NCBI RefSeq assembly: GCF_041529975.1
Contig: NZ_CP168030.1
Coordinates: 186,001-250,000 of the forward strand
Reading direction: 5' to 3'
Source: Microbacterium maritypicum
Lineage (GTDB): Bacteria > Actinomycetota > Actinomycetes > Actinomycetales > Microbacteriaceae
Length of the DNA stretch: 64,000 bases
Both the position numbers and the translations under genes were made by a program. The notes under the pieces are model-generated. The model ran no database searches and was not told where the DNA came from. It saw nothing but the letters and a program-made list of their open reading frames with translations. Shown piece after piece: positions 8,177-16,570 of the stretch (its first letter is position 1; every line of letters starts with the position of its first letter).

Positions 8177-8743
8177 ATGGTACGAACTGTTCTGGAGGGG
8201 CCCGAGCGCGCTGCTCAGACCCGGAGAAAGATCTACGCCGTCCTCGCCGGTGGGCTCGTCGTCGGCGTGGGATCCGCGCTGACACTCGCCGCGTGGAACG
8301 ACTCGGAGTTCGCGACGAGCGACTTCGCCGCAGGAACCTTCGAATTCCAGGGATCGACCGACGGTGCGGCCTGGGCCGACCACGCCGTGGAGGGCGACGC
8401 GGCGGTGCTGACGTTCAGCACCGGCTTCGACAACCTCGCGCCGGACGACGTCGTGTACGCGCCCTTCGCGCTGCAACTGACCGCGGCCAGCACGTCTCCC
8501 GCGGGACTCACCGCCGTCGCGCCCGTCGTGACGGGCGACCTCGCCGGTCAGCTGACGTTCGGCGCAGTGTCCACGACGACCTTCGGATGCGATGAGACCG
8601 CGTTCGCCGGGGGGACGGCCGTGCCCGCCACCATGGATCCGGGCGACATCGTCTACCTGTGCCTGCAGGTCACCGCCGGTGCGACGATCACGCAGGGCGA
8701 CACCGGCACCGCGGTCTGGCAGTGGGACGCCGTCTCGCAGTAG
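8177..8743 (+). CDS. secreted protein with SipW-type signal region (TasA/CalY-like)
   Basis: This 188-residue protein starts at ATG 8177 behind AGGAGGAATC. A basic N-terminus (about residues 1-18) leads into a hydrophobic segment (LAGGLVVGVGSALTLA), then AAWNDSEFATSDFAAGTFEF. The pattern A-W-x-D-S-E followed by F-x-A-G-T is the signature of substrates cleaved by SipW-type signal peptidases, as in Bacillus TasA/CalY fibre proteins. The mature part is a beta-rich domain ending in a Trp-containing strand (TAVWQWDAVSQ), with two Cys that could pair. It probably is exported and assembles at the surface. Its likely processing peptidase is encoded two genes downstream. Confidence 0.75.
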   Translation: MVRTVLEGPERAAQTRRKIYAVLAGGLVVGVGSALTLAAWNDSEFATSDFAAGTFEFQGSTDGAAWADHAVEGDAAVLTFSTGFDNLAPDDVVYAPFALQLTAASTSPAGLTAVAPVVTGDLAGQLTFGAVSTTTFGCDETAFAGGTAVPATMDPGDIVYLCLQVTAGATITQGDTGTAVWQWDAVSQ

Positions 8744-8762
8744 TCACCTCGGCACAGCCATC

Positions 8763-9386
8763 GTGGTCCGACAGGCGCGGGTTCGCGGCCTGAAGACGCT
8801 CACGCGTGTTCAGGCGCTGCTCGCGTGCGCGCTCCTGCTCGGCGTGGGCGCAGCGGGGAGCCTCGCCTCCTGGTCGGACAGCGAGCTGGCGGGCTCGCCG
8901 TTCACGGCGGGCAGTTTCGCCCTCGCATCGCGGACGGATGCCGGTGCCTTCGCCGCGCACCCCGAGGATGCTGCCGCGGCGCTCAGCTGGACGCTGTCGC
9001 CGCTCTTCCCGGGGGAGAGTGCGGCCGCATGGGTGCAGGTCCAGGCGACCGGATCGGTGGACGGAGAGGTGCTTCTCAGCGGGGTGTCGCTCGCGACCGA
9101 GCCCGCCGCGGGCAGCCCGGAGGAGGCGCTCCGGGATGCGCTCGTGGTCAGGGCATCGGTGACCTCGTCGACCGATCCCGCTCCGCCCGAGTGCACCGTG
9201 AGCACACCGGGGGTCGAGGTGACGGGGCTCACCCAGATCCCGGTGCTCCCCGCGCAGCAGGTCGAACCGGCCGGCGGCTCCACCGTGACGTACTGCATCG
9301 TCCTGACGCTCCCGCCCGATGCGCCGGCGGCCGCCCAGGGCGCACAGCTCACGCCGACCTGGGTCCTCACGGGGAGCACGGGATGA
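8763..9386 (+). CDS. second secreted protein with SipW-type signal region
   Basis: The frame from GTG 8763 to 9386 encodes 207 residues. After a basic N-terminus comes a hydrophobic stretch (LLACALLLGVGAAGSLA) and then SWSDSELAGSPFTAGSFALAS, again the W-x-D-S-E ... F-x-A-G-x-F pattern of SipW-dependent signal regions. The mature domain is Ala/Thr/Pro-rich and predicted beta, with Cys residues in PPECTVS and TYCIVL. It is a diverged paralogue of the first gene in architecture, not closely in sequence. It is 19 bases downstream of that gene, and its stop overlaps the peptidase start (ATGA), which indicates coupled translation. Confidence 0.72.
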   Translation: MVRQARVRGLKTLTRVQALLACALLLGVGAAGSLASWSDSELAGSPFTAGSFALASRTDAGAFAAHPEDAAAALSWTLSPLFPGESAAAWVQVQATGSVDGEVLLSGVSLATEPAAGSPEEALRDALVVRASVTSSTDPAPPECTVSTPGVEVTGLTQIPVLPAQQVEPAGGSTVTYCIVLTLPPDAPAAAQGAQLTPTWVLTGSTG

Positions 9387-10621
9387 CGGCCTTCTCGCGC
9401 GGTGCTGCACGGGCGGGCCGCCTCGTCCGGGACATCCTGCTGGCCGCGGCGGCCGTCGGCGGAGCGGCCTGCCTCGTGTTCGCCCTGCTCGCCTTCACGG
9501 GCGGGTACTCGCTGATGATGTTCAAGACCGGCTCGATGTCGCCCACGATCCCGGCGGGTTCGGTCGCACTGGTCCAGCAGATCCCCGCGTCCGAGATCGT
9601 CGTCGGCGACGTCGTCACGGTCGACCGGGCAGGGACGCTGCCGATCACGCACCGGGTCACGAGCGTCGGCGAGGGGAGCGACGCAGCGGAACGCGTGATC
9701 ACGATGCGCGGAGATGCCAACGCCGTAGACGATCCGATGCCGTACACGCTCACCGAGGCACGGATCGTGCGCGGGTCGGTGCCGTATCTCGCACCGGTGA
9801 TCGCACAGTTCGGCAACCCCTGGGTGCTCGGATCGCTCACCCTCGCCACCGCGTTCCTCGTCGGCTGGGCCTTCTGGCCGAGGCGGCCGCGGACTGACGA
9901 CGCAGAAGCCCCGCCCCCGGATCCTGCCGACCCACTGGACCCGCCCGGCGACGGCGAGAGCGCGGGCCGCGCGGCGACGGGAGCGCGCGTGCTGACGGCG
10001 CTCTTCGTGCTCGCGGTCTGCGCGTCGAGCACGGCTCTCGCTCCGGCGCCGGCATCCGCGGCGACCGGTTCGGACTACCTCACCGTGCGCTCCGACCTCG
10101 CCGGTGCCGGTGTGCAGGCGCTCGACCCGCTGGTCCCGCTGCGCTGGCACCTCGATGTGGATGCGTCGAGGGCACCCGCCGACGGCGACCTGGCCATCGC
10201 CATCTCGTCGGCGGGCGACTCGGAGTTCGGACTGCGGGCCGAGGTCCGCGCCTGCGCGCAGCCCTGGGGCCCCGACGGTACGTGCCCCGCGGGAGAGCGG
10301 ATGCTGCGGCCGGAGGGGCCGCTGCCGGTGGACGGCGTCTGGCAGGAGCTGCTCTCCGCCGTGACGCCCGCCGTCGTCTATGTGCAGGTCGCTCTCACGG
10401 CGCAGCCGCAGTCTCCCGAAGCCGGCGCGGCGGGCGCCTCGGTCACGGTGCGGGCCACCGCGGCGGGCGACACCGTCGACACGGGGATCGACGGCGAATC
10501 GGAGCTGCCTCCGACCGGTGGCTCCGGCCTGGCGCTGCTCGCCGCGCCCGCTGCGGTGCTGGTCGGCATCGGCATCGCGCTCCTCGCCCGCCGGCGCCCG
10601 GACCCGAGGGGGCGGCGATGA
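9383..10621 (+). CDS. ER-type signal peptidase (SipW-like) fused to an exported domain with an LPPTG sorting signal
   Basis: One uninterrupted 412-residue frame contains two normally separate proteins. Residues 1-170 are a SipW/ER-type signal peptidase I: N-terminal membrane helix (about 18-38), catalytic Ser51 in TGSMSPTIPAGS, His90 in PITHRV (Ser/His rather than Ser/Lys dyad), GDANAVDD at 110-117, and a second helix (WVLGSLTLATAFLVGWAFW). A Pro/Asp-rich linker leads to another hydrophobic export-like segment (about 200-222, ending in ASAATGS), a 150-residue beta-type domain, then LPPTGGS at about 375, a membrane span and a basic tail RRRPDPRGRR. There is no stop between the halves. A GTG at about 9990 could also start the second half alone. 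It probably processes the neighbouring SipW-type substrates. Confidence 0.8.
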   Translation: MTAFSRGAARAGRLVRDILLAAAAVGGAACLVFALLAFTGGYSLMMFKTGSMSPTIPAGSVALVQQIPASEIVVGDVVTVDRAGTLPITHRVTSVGEGSDAAERVITMRGDANAVDDPMPYTLTEARIVRGSVPYLAPVIAQFGNPWVLGSLTLATAFLVGWAFWPRRPRTDDAEAPPPDPADPLDPPGDGESAGRAATGARVLTALFVLAVCASSTALAPAPASAATGSDYLTVRSDLAGAGVQALDPLVPLRWHLDVDASRAPADGDLAIAISSAGDSEFGLRAEVRACAQPWGPDGTCPAGERMLRPEGPLPVDGVWQELLSAVTPAVVYVQVALTAQPQSPEAGAAGASVTVRATAAGDTVDTGIDGESELPPTGGSGLALLAAPAAVLVGIGIALLARRRPDPRGRR

Positions 10622-12660
10622 AGGCGCTCCGCAGGTTCCTCGTCCTGGTCACGGCCGCCTGCCTCGTCGCGATGACCTTCACCGCATCGCCGGCCGCGGT
10701 GCGTGGTGACGCGCTGCTCGGGATCACGGAGGCGGCGTGGGTCGACGCGCAGTACGCGCGCGGACCCGTCGAGGCCGGCACCCTTGACGTTCCTGTCATC
10801 ACCGCCTGCACGACGGAGAACGAGGGAACGAACGGCGCGATGAGCGGCGTCACGCTGACGTGGACGTCGGTGCTCGACGACCCGGCGCGGATGCTGCTCG
10901 CCTTCTCGGTGACGGCGGGAACCGTCTTCGAAGCGCCGACCGATCGCATCGTGGTGACCGGGCCGGCCGCCGGCCTCTACACGTTCACGTTCACCGCGAC
11001 GGCGTCGGAACTCGACGCCGCGCTGGGGCCACTCGCGGGCGCGAGCGTGGGGGCGGCGGTGTCCACGCGTGCCGGGACGGAATGGCGATCGGATGTCGCG
11101 ACGCGAACCGTCTCGGTCGGGACACTCAGCGGAGGGCTCGGCTCGGCGACCTGCGACCTGGGTCACACCGTCACGCTGACCGGGTTGACCGCGGCAACGC
11201 TGCCGATCTCCCGCGTGATCCCCGTCGGCACCTCCGCCACGTCGTCGCTGCCGCCGGCGCTGCAGGACCGCCGACGCACGCCGGTGTACACGGTCACCGT
11301 CCGCGACATCGCCTCGAATGCGGTCGTCCCGAACGCCGAGGTGACGATCGTGCTCCCGGATGGCCTGGCGTTCGAATCGGGCACGTTCGCCGACCTCGGG
11401 GAAGGCACATTCACCACCAGCGCGACCGGAACCGTCGACTTCCGCGTCGTCGCCAACCGCTCCGAGCCCGCGCAGGGAGCGGTGCGGGTCGAGTCCCCTC
11501 GCGCTTTCACGATCCTCTCCGGCCAACCCGTCACTTCGGTGCCGCTCGTGGCGTGGGGATACTCGGTGGAGGGCCAGACGGGCTCGGACAACCTCACTGT
11601 GGCACGCACCAGCGCCGTGCCCCTCTGGGACAACCTCGCCATCACCGGCGCGACCGCGGTCGGGTCCAGCTATGCCACGATGCTGTACGCCGATCAGGAC
11701 GGCAACATGTGGGGGCGAGGGTACAACGCCTCCGGAATCATCGGAGACGGCACAGTCACGACCCGCACGAGTGTCGTCGCCGGGCTCACCGCGCCCGGCG
11801 TCCAGCTGGCGAACATCACCCACATCGGCACGGGCACGGAACAGCTCTCCTCCGTCGCGGTGGACTCTTCGGGCGGGGTGTGGGCGACCGGCGACAACGA
11901 GCTGAGCGGCTTCGGAGCGGCCTACGCGAACACCCGGTACTGGCAGCGGGTGAGCAACAACTACACGATGCCCGCCGGCGCTCTCACCGCCGAGGTCAAT
12001 CCCTGGGGCGCCGTGATGATGGTGCTGAACAACGGGCAGGCGATGGTCGCGGGAGCCGACAGCTACGGGTACTCCGCGCAGGGGAGTGCGGTCAGTGCCG
12101 CCGCCGGATCAGCGGGACTCCTCATGGTCACCGCGCCCGGCACGCCCATCACGGGTGTCGTCTCGGGAGGGATCGGCTGGCAGTCGTCCGCCGTCGTCAC
12201 CGGCGACGGGCGGCTGTTCACGGCGGGCGCGTCGGCCTACGGCGGCAGCGGCAACTTCTATCTCACCGAGAAGGCGCTCCCCGCGGGGAAGACCGCCGCG
12301 AAGGTGGTCGTCCGCCAGTACCGGATGCTGGTGATCATGACCGACGGATCGGTCTACGCCCTCGGCGCCAACACGAGCAGCGCCCAGGGCATCGGAAGCA
12401 CGGCCACGCCGGGTGCCACCCTGACGCCGGTCGTGATGCCGGTGGGCGCCGTCGTGACCGACGTGACGATGGGGAACGACACGACGCTGTTCCTCCTCGA
12501 GTCGGGTGCGGTCTACTTCGCCGGTCTCAACGACACCGGTGGTGCGGGCGCCGGTGCGACCGGAGGGGCGATCAGCACTCCCGTACGGGTGCCGCTCGCG
12601 CACACCGCAACCAAGATCATCGCGTCCTGGTACGACAGTTTCATCGCGGTGCTCGGATGA
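10618..12660 (+). CDS. secreted RCC1-type beta-propeller protein with SipW-like signal region
   Basis: This 680-residue protein overlaps the peptidase stop (ATGA). The N-terminus is a signal segment (FLVLVTAACLVAMTFTASPA) followed by LGITEAAWVDAQYARGPVEAGTLDV, which keeps the A-x-W-x-D ... A-G-T-L-D layout of SipW substrates. Residues about 60-200 form a first beta-sandwich-like region. About 215-305 is an Ig-like/invasin-type module (YTVTVRDIASNAVVPNAEVTI). From about 310 to the end come at least six RCC1-type repeats, with strands of the W-G-x-x-x-x-G-Q/G-x-G type (VAWGYSVEGQTG, MWGRGYNASGIIGDG, YALGANTSSAQG, YFAGLNDTGGAGAG). RCC1 propellers mediate binding. Secreted bacterial versions are usually surface adhesins of unknown ligand. 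Confidence 0.78.
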   Translation: MKALRRFLVLVTAACLVAMTFTASPAAVRGDALLGITEAAWVDAQYARGPVEAGTLDVPVITACTTENEGTNGAMSGVTLTWTSVLDDPARMLLAFSVTAGTVFEAPTDRIVVTGPAAGLYTFTFTATASELDAALGPLAGASVGAAVSTRAGTEWRSDVATRTVSVGTLSGGLGSATCDLGHTVTLTGLTAATLPISRVIPVGTSATSSLPPALQDRRRTPVYTVTVRDIASNAVVPNAEVTIVLPDGLAFESGTFADLGEGTFTTSATGTVDFRVVANRSEPAQGAVRVESPRAFTILSGQPVTSVPLVAWGYSVEGQTGSDNLTVARTSAVPLWDNLAITGATAVGSSYATMLYADQDGNMWGRGYNASGIIGDGTVTTRTSVVAGLTAPGVQLANITHIGTGTEQLSSVAVDSSGGVWATGDNELSGFGAAYANTRYWQRVSNNYTMPAGALTAEVNPWGAVMMVLNNGQAMVAGADSYGYSAQGSAVSAAAGSAGLLMVTAPGTPITGVVSGGIGWQSSAVVTGDGRLFTAGASAYGGSGNFYLTEKALPAGKTAAKVVVRQYRMLVIMTDGSVYALGANTSSAQGIGSTATPGATLTPVVMPVGAVVTDVTMGNDTTLFLLESGAVYFAGLNDTGGAGAGATGGAISTPVRVPLAHTATKIIASWYDSFIAVLG

Positions 12661-12692
12661 GCCCTGCGCGTTCGGGCGGAGGCGGCGTCGCG

Positions 12693-13487
12693 TCAGGGGA
12701 CGATCGAGTCGATGTAGCCGCCGTCGACCCGGACGGCGGCGCCGGTCGTCGCGGAGGCGAGCGGTGAGGCCAGGTAGACGACCATGTTCGCGATCTCCTC
12801 GGGTTCGATGAGCCGCTGCAGCAGCGACTGCGGGCGGTGGAGCCGCATGAACTCGCGCTGCGCCTCGTCCCACGGGAGCTTCGGGTCGACGAGCTCGTAC
12901 ACGAAGTCCTCGACGCCGCCGGTGTGGGTCGGACCCGCGAGTACCGAGTTGACGGTCACCCCGGTGCCCGCCGCCTCCTTCGCGAATCCGCGGGACACCG
13001 CGAGAAGGGCCGTCTTCGACATGCCGTAGTGGATCATCTCGGCGGGGATCACCACGGCCGAGTCGCTGGCGATGTCGAGCACCCGACCCCAGCCGCGCGC
13101 GGTCATGCCCGGGAGCGTCGCGCGGATGAGGCGGACCGCAGCCAGCACGTTCACGTCGAAGTAGCGGCGCCACACGTCGTCGGTGATCTCGAGTGCGGGC
13201 GTCGCGCCGAAGATCCCCAGGTTGTTGACGAGGATGTCGACGTCGCCGGTCGCGGCCAGCACCGCATCCGCTCCGCCCTGATCGGTGACGTCACCTGCCG
13301 CGGCGACGAGATCGCGGTCCGGGTTCTGGGCCTGCATCTCGGAGATGACGGAGGCGACCGTGTCGGGCCTGCGTCCGTTGATCGCCACGCGGGCGCCCGC
13401 GTCGGCCAGTGCTGCGGCGATCGCCCGCCCGATGCCCTGCGTGGAGCCGGTGACGAGCGCGGTCCTGCCCGTGAGATCGATGCGCAT
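12693..13487 (-). CDS. SDR-family oxidoreductase
   Basis: This classical short-chain dehydrogenase/reductase has 264 residues. The cofactor motif is TGSTQGIGRA near residues 14-23, NNLG near 90, and the catalytic set is Ser in IASDSAVV with Y-x-x-x-K in HYGMSKTAL. The Arg in INGRRPD after beta-2 suggests NADP(H) preference. ATG 13487 is preceded by GGAGGGAACCACC. The C-terminus ends in VRVDGGYIDSIVP, with the usual V-D-G-G near the end. It is a single-gene unit facing away from the sigma-factor operon. Its substrate is unknown. Confidence 0.8.
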   Translation of the reverse strand: MRIDLTGRTALVTGSTQGIGRAIAAALADAGARVAINGRRPDTVASVISEMQAQNPDRDLVAAAGDVTDQGGADAVLAATGDVDILVNNLGIFGATPALEITDDVWRRYFDVNVLAAVRLIRATLPGMTARGWGRVLDIASDSAVVIPAEMIHYGMSKTALLAVSRGFAKEAAGTGVTVNSVLAGPTHTGGVEDFVYELVDPKLPWDEAQREFMRLHRPQSLLQRLIEPEEIANMVVYLASPLASATTGAAVRVDGGYIDSIVP

Positions 13488-13599
13488 GGTGGTTCCCTCC
13501 GTGACGGATGCTGCCTGCTGATGCAACGGTAGTCGCGACGATTCCATGCCCGTGGGGTCGAATGTGTGACGTTCCGAGGGTCTGCGGACACTATGGAGT

Positions 13600-14169
13600 A
13601 TGGGATCAGTGGATGATCGGAGCGCCTGGCATCGAGTGCTCTCGGGCGACAGCGATGCGTTCGGGGTCGTGTGGGATCGGCATCGCGACCGCGTCTTCCG
13701 TCGACTGCTCAGCGCGGGGAACACCTCCGCCGACGCCGAGGATCTGACCGCGGCTGTGTTCCTGGAGCTCTGGCGCAAGCGGGCCACGGTCCGGTTCGTC
13801 GACGGATCGTTGTTGCCCTGGCTCCTGGTGACCGCGCAGAACGTGCACCTGAACGCCAGCCGCGCCCGGCGCCGCCACCGCAAGTTCCTCGAGCGCATTC
13901 CTCGCCCCGAAGCCGCACCCGACCCCGCGGACCTGGTAGCCGAGCGGGACTCCGCCCGTAGCCGGCGCGTGCGGGAGGTGCTCGGCCGAGCCCGCGAGCA
14001 GGACCGCCATCTGGCCGTTCTGACAGCGCTCGAAGGGTTCACCGTCCGCGAGGCCGCCGAGGCCATCGGCATCAGTGAACCGGCGGCGAAGATGCGGTTG
14101 TCCCGGCTCCGGGCCCGTCTCTCGGCCTCCACGCCCGATCTGACATCGACGGAAGGAAGCGCATCATGA
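13600..14169 (+). CDS. ECF-type RNA polymerase sigma factor
   Basis: The protein has 189 residues with the two ECF domains. Region 2 spans about residues 15-85 (AFGVVWDRHRDRVFRRLL, then DAEDLTAAVFLELWRKR, the DAED being the usual region 2.2 acidic motif). Region 4 spans about 125-175 (HLAVLTALEGFTVREAAEAI then GISEPAAKMRLSRLRARL, a helix-turn-helix for the -35 element). A basic linker RARRRHRKFLERI joins them. It would direct transcription of a small regulon. Its start is preceded by GGAG at six bases. Its stop overlaps the next start (ATGA), so the partner at 14166 is probably its regulator. Confidence 0.85.
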   Translation: MGSVDDRSAWHRVLSGDSDAFGVVWDRHRDRVFRRLLSAGNTSADAEDLTAAVFLELWRKRATVRFVDGSLLPWLLVTAQNVHLNASRARRRHRKFLERIPRPEAAPDPADLVAERDSARSRRVREVLGRAREQDRHLAVLTALEGFTVREAAEAIGISEPAAKMRLSRLRARLSASTPDLTSTEGSAS

Positions 14170-15035
14170 CTCCCTCGTTCTCCCCCGAGCGTTCCGAGGC
14201 TATTCGTGCGGAGTTGATCACGACGGTGGCGCGCACGCGACCGGGCAGGAGCCGGGGTCTCTGGGCTGCCGTCCTCGTGCTCGCCGGCACTCTCGCGGGT
14301 GCCGGCATCTCTACAGCTGCCTTCGCGGCCACCGGGTCGTTCTCCCCGACGCCGACCCCCGTAGATCAGCCTGCTGTCGACTCTGGAGAGGGCATCATCG
14401 CCCCGCCAGGGACCGAGCCGGGGAGCCCGGTGATCTCGCTGCTCGGCACCCCGCAGAGTCTTGTCGTGGAAGACGACGTCGATGTCGCCCTCGACCGACC
14501 GCCCCGTGAGGCCACGCACGTGCGGGTGACGGTCACTATGACATCTCCGGGCACCGTGACGTGGGGCCCGGATCCTGAGGGGAACAACCCTTCGTCGCAC
14601 GCCTCGACCGCGGACATCGGGGTCACGACCGCCGTTGCGTGGTACGACTTCCCCCTCGACGGCACCGCGATGCGGCTGTACTTCCAGGCGGCGGCCGGTG
14701 CGTCGGCGACCGCCGTTCTGCAATACCTGAACCAGGTGCCGACACGTCTGGGGGTGAACGAACACGGAGACACCTTCGGCGTCGAGGGCGGGCCGGACGG
14801 AACGCCTGATCTCGTGCGGGTCACCGGCGTCGCGGACGACGGACGCGAGGTCGAGGGGTATGCCTGGGCCTCGAAGCTCTCTGCCTTCTCGCCGGAACAC
14901 GATGCTCAGCCGTCCACCCCGAAAGAGGCCGTCGAGTGGCAGGAGGAGCGCGACGAGAAGTACCCATCCGGTTGGGACATCCGCGTCTTCGAGAGTGATG
15001 GGCGAACGGGCATCGGCACCTTCCACGTCGGTTAG
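14166..15035 (+). CDS. membrane-anchored protein coupled to the ECF sigma factor (possible anti-sigma)
   Basis: This 289-residue protein has about 35 cytosolic residues (SEAIRAELITTVARTRPG), one membrane span (GLWAAVLVLAGTLAGAGISTA) and a large extracytoplasmic part. The topology and translational coupling fit an anti-sigma factor, but no zinc-binding H-x-x-x-C-x-x-C motif is seen and the cytosolic part is very short. The outer domain starts with a Pro/Thr linker and is beta-rich. I recognise no family. It could sense an envelope signal or be a target of the sigma factor. Confidence 0.6.
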   Translation: MTPSFSPERSEAIRAELITTVARTRPGRSRGLWAAVLVLAGTLAGAGISTAAFAATGSFSPTPTPVDQPAVDSGEGIIAPPGTEPGSPVISLLGTPQSLVVEDDVDVALDRPPREATHVRVTVTMTSPGTVTWGPDPEGNNPSSHASTADIGVTTAVAWYDFPLDGTAMRLYFQAAAGASATAVLQYLNQVPTRLGVNEHGDTFGVEGGPDGTPDLVRVTGVADDGREVEGYAWASKLSAFSPEHDAQPSTPKEAVEWQEERDEKYPSGWDIRVFESDGRTGIGTFHVG

Positions 15036-15308
15036 CGGGCGGAGGGCTGAGCAAGCGCTCCCACTTCGGCCGAGCGAAACCTGGACAAAGGTAAAACGTT
15101 AGCTGGTCGAATGTCATATAGGGTGGAGTCATCGTCGTTCGAGCACGGCCCTGGGGAAAGGCCGGATCGAACGAGACGCGGATCTCGATCCACTCGAGAC
15201 TCCGCGACGGACCGCGGCGAAAGCCGCTTGTTCTCGGTGCGCCTCCCCCTCCCGCACCGGGCTGCGCCCCCCGACGTGGGCCTGTGAGGGTTCACGCCGG
15301 GGGGACGT

Positions 15309-15339
15309 GCGAACGCGGGGGCACCGCCCCCGCGTTCGC
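15309..15339. terminator. perfect 14-bp hairpin, likely terminator
   Basis: Arms GCGAACGCGGGGGC and its exact complement flank an ACC loop. It is followed by the pyrimidine-rich CTCGTCTCGTCTCGTT rather than a pure T-run. It lies between the sigma-factor operon and the promoter of the next gene, where a terminator is expected. Confidence 0.6.
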
Positions 15340-15353
15340 CTCGTCTCGTCTCG

Positions 15354-15382
15354 TTGAGCCTCGACGGACCAACGTGTAACAT
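15354..15382 (+). promoter_or_regulatory. housekeeping-type promoter of the small membrane protein gene
   Basis: TTGAGC (15354-15359), 17 bases, then TAACAT (15377-15382) make a near-consensus sigma-70 promoter. Transcription would start near 15389, eight bases before the first possible start codon at 15397. Confidence 0.6.
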
Positions 15383-15396
15383 TTCACAGGGCGGGG

Positions 15397-15741
15397 ATGG
15401 GTGCGGCAATGGATTGCGGGGGCTTCATGGACGACGATGCGGATCGGACAGAGCGACTGCGGGCCCGCCTGCGATGGCTCGCCGGATGCTCCGCGGTCGC
15501 GATCATGCTGATCGTCGGATGGTTCGCCTACGGCGCCATCGTTCGGTCGCCCGTGATGATGACGGCCGCAGCCGGAGGATTCGCGGCCGTCGTGACCGGA
15601 TGGAGCAGCCTGCACGCGTCCCTCACGACACAGCTCGACCTGATCGCCGCACAGGCTGACCTCGTCATCGACGCACCCGGCCTGTTCTCCGGGCCGCGCA
15701 CCGACAGACGTACCGACATCCGGAACTTCCCCATCGGCTGA
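15397..15741 (+). CDS. small membrane protein of unknown function
   Basis: The protein has up to 114 residues. Starts at ATG 15397, 15409 and 15427 are all possible. The last would give MDDDADRTERLRARL and then two membrane segments (CSAVAIMLIVGWFAYGAIV and VMMTAAAGGFAAVVTGW), followed by a short cytosolic tail with Asp/Arg-rich RTDRRTDIRNF. I recognise no domain. It has its own promoter and stands alone, converging on the reverse-strand amidohydrolase gene. Confidence 0.6.
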   Translation: MGAAMDCGGFMDDDADRTERLRARLRWLAGCSAVAIMLIVGWFAYGAIVRSPVMMTAAAGGFAAVVTGWSSLHASLTTQLDLIAAQADLVIDAPGLFSGPRTDRRTDIRNFPIG

Positions 15742-15769
15742 CCGTCGCGCATCGGGTGTGCGCGCGGCG

Positions 15770-16570
15770 TCAGGTGAGCATGACGGCGGCGTTGCCGGAC
15801 GCGATCGCCCGCATCGCCGGTCCAGGAAGCGCGGAGGCTGCGAGCTGCAGCGCCGTGGCCTCCGGGACCTGCACGGGGAAGCCGCTGCCGAAAACCCAGC
15901 GCTCCGGATCGGCGCCGAGACCATCGGCGACACCGGTGGGGCCGTTCACATGCCAGAGGTCGAGCCGCAGCCACTCGGGCGCGGCGTCGCCGAGATGCCG
16001 CTTCAGCTCGATCCCATCCGCGCGGTTGAGGCCGCTCAGCAGCAGCGGAGCAGCCGGACTCTCGCGCACGAGGTCGGCGATCCGGTGCGCCTCGAGGTCG
16101 ACGGCGGGGGAGAACGGATGCCGCACCCTGGCGTCGTCGAGCCGGGCGATCAGCTGCACGGGGAGCCCGCGGTCGGCGCACGCGTCGAGGACCGGGCGCA
16201 CGGCGGAGACCTCGTACCGATGGAAGCCCGGGGCGACACGCACTCCACGCGCGCCGGCGGACACGGCATCGTCGAGCTCTTCGCGCCAGGTCGGGTCGCG
16301 CGGATCGATCGTCGCGAACACGCGGAAGAGCGGGTCATCGGCACACGCGGCGAGCGCGGCCTCGTTGCCGGTTCGGGTGTCGAACCCGAACAGGGATGCC
16401 AGGTGCGAGACCCAGACGGAGCGCAGGCCGAGGCGTTCGGCGTGGGCGTGCAGGGTGTCGGCATCCGCGGCGGCGGAGAGCCGGTGGGGCCATTGTCCGA
16501 GGAAGCACGTGGTGTCGGTCGCACCGAGGTCGGCGAACGCGCGGAGCGTCCGTCGCGCCTGGGCGGTCAT
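15770..16570 (-). CDS. amidohydrolase-like TIM-barrel protein with degenerate metal site
   Basis: This 266-residue protein is coupled (ATGA overlap) to the true amidohydrolase upstream. It keeps the fold pattern of the amidohydrolase-2 family (CFLGQWPHRL near 22, RVFATIDPRDP near 83, GVRVAPGF near 110, WVFGSGFPVQ near 227). The N-terminal metal-binding H-x-H of the family is absent, and the C-terminal G-S-D-x-P is changed to G-S-G-F-P, losing the catalytic Asp. It may be a structural or regulatory partner of the neighbouring enzyme, or act without metal. It is the last gene of the reverse arm of the ROK-regulated locus. Confidence 0.65.
   Translation of the reverse strand: MTAQARRTLRAFADLGATDTTCFLGQWPHRLSAAADADTLHAHAERLGLRSVWVSHLASLFGFDTRTGNEAALAACADDPLFRVFATIDPRDPTWREELDDAVSAGARGVRVAPGFHRYEVSAVRPVLDACADRGLPVQLIARLDDARVRHPFSPAVDLEAHRIADLVRESPAAPLLLSGLNRADGIELKRHLGDAAPEWLRLDLWHVNGPTGVADGLGADPERWVFGSGFPVQVPEATALQLAASALPGPAMRAIASGNAAVMLT

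Larger units (their letters stand above)
15036..15396. other. non-coding region after the sigma-factor operon
   Basis: These 361 bases hold no credible gene. They contain a strong hairpin (15309-15339) and a promoter (15354-15382), both listed separately. An AT-rich patch around 15090-15125 (GGTAAAACGTTAGC and GTCATATAGGGTGG) may carry another promoter or binding site, with no gene directly behind it. Confidence 0.4.

Noticed and set aside
12693..15026. Reverse-strand frame of 777 codons linking the SDR to sequence opposite the sigma factor operon
   Set aside because: Only the part from 13487 down to 12693 has SDR motifs and a ribosome-binding site. The rest is antisense to the sigma factor and its partner.
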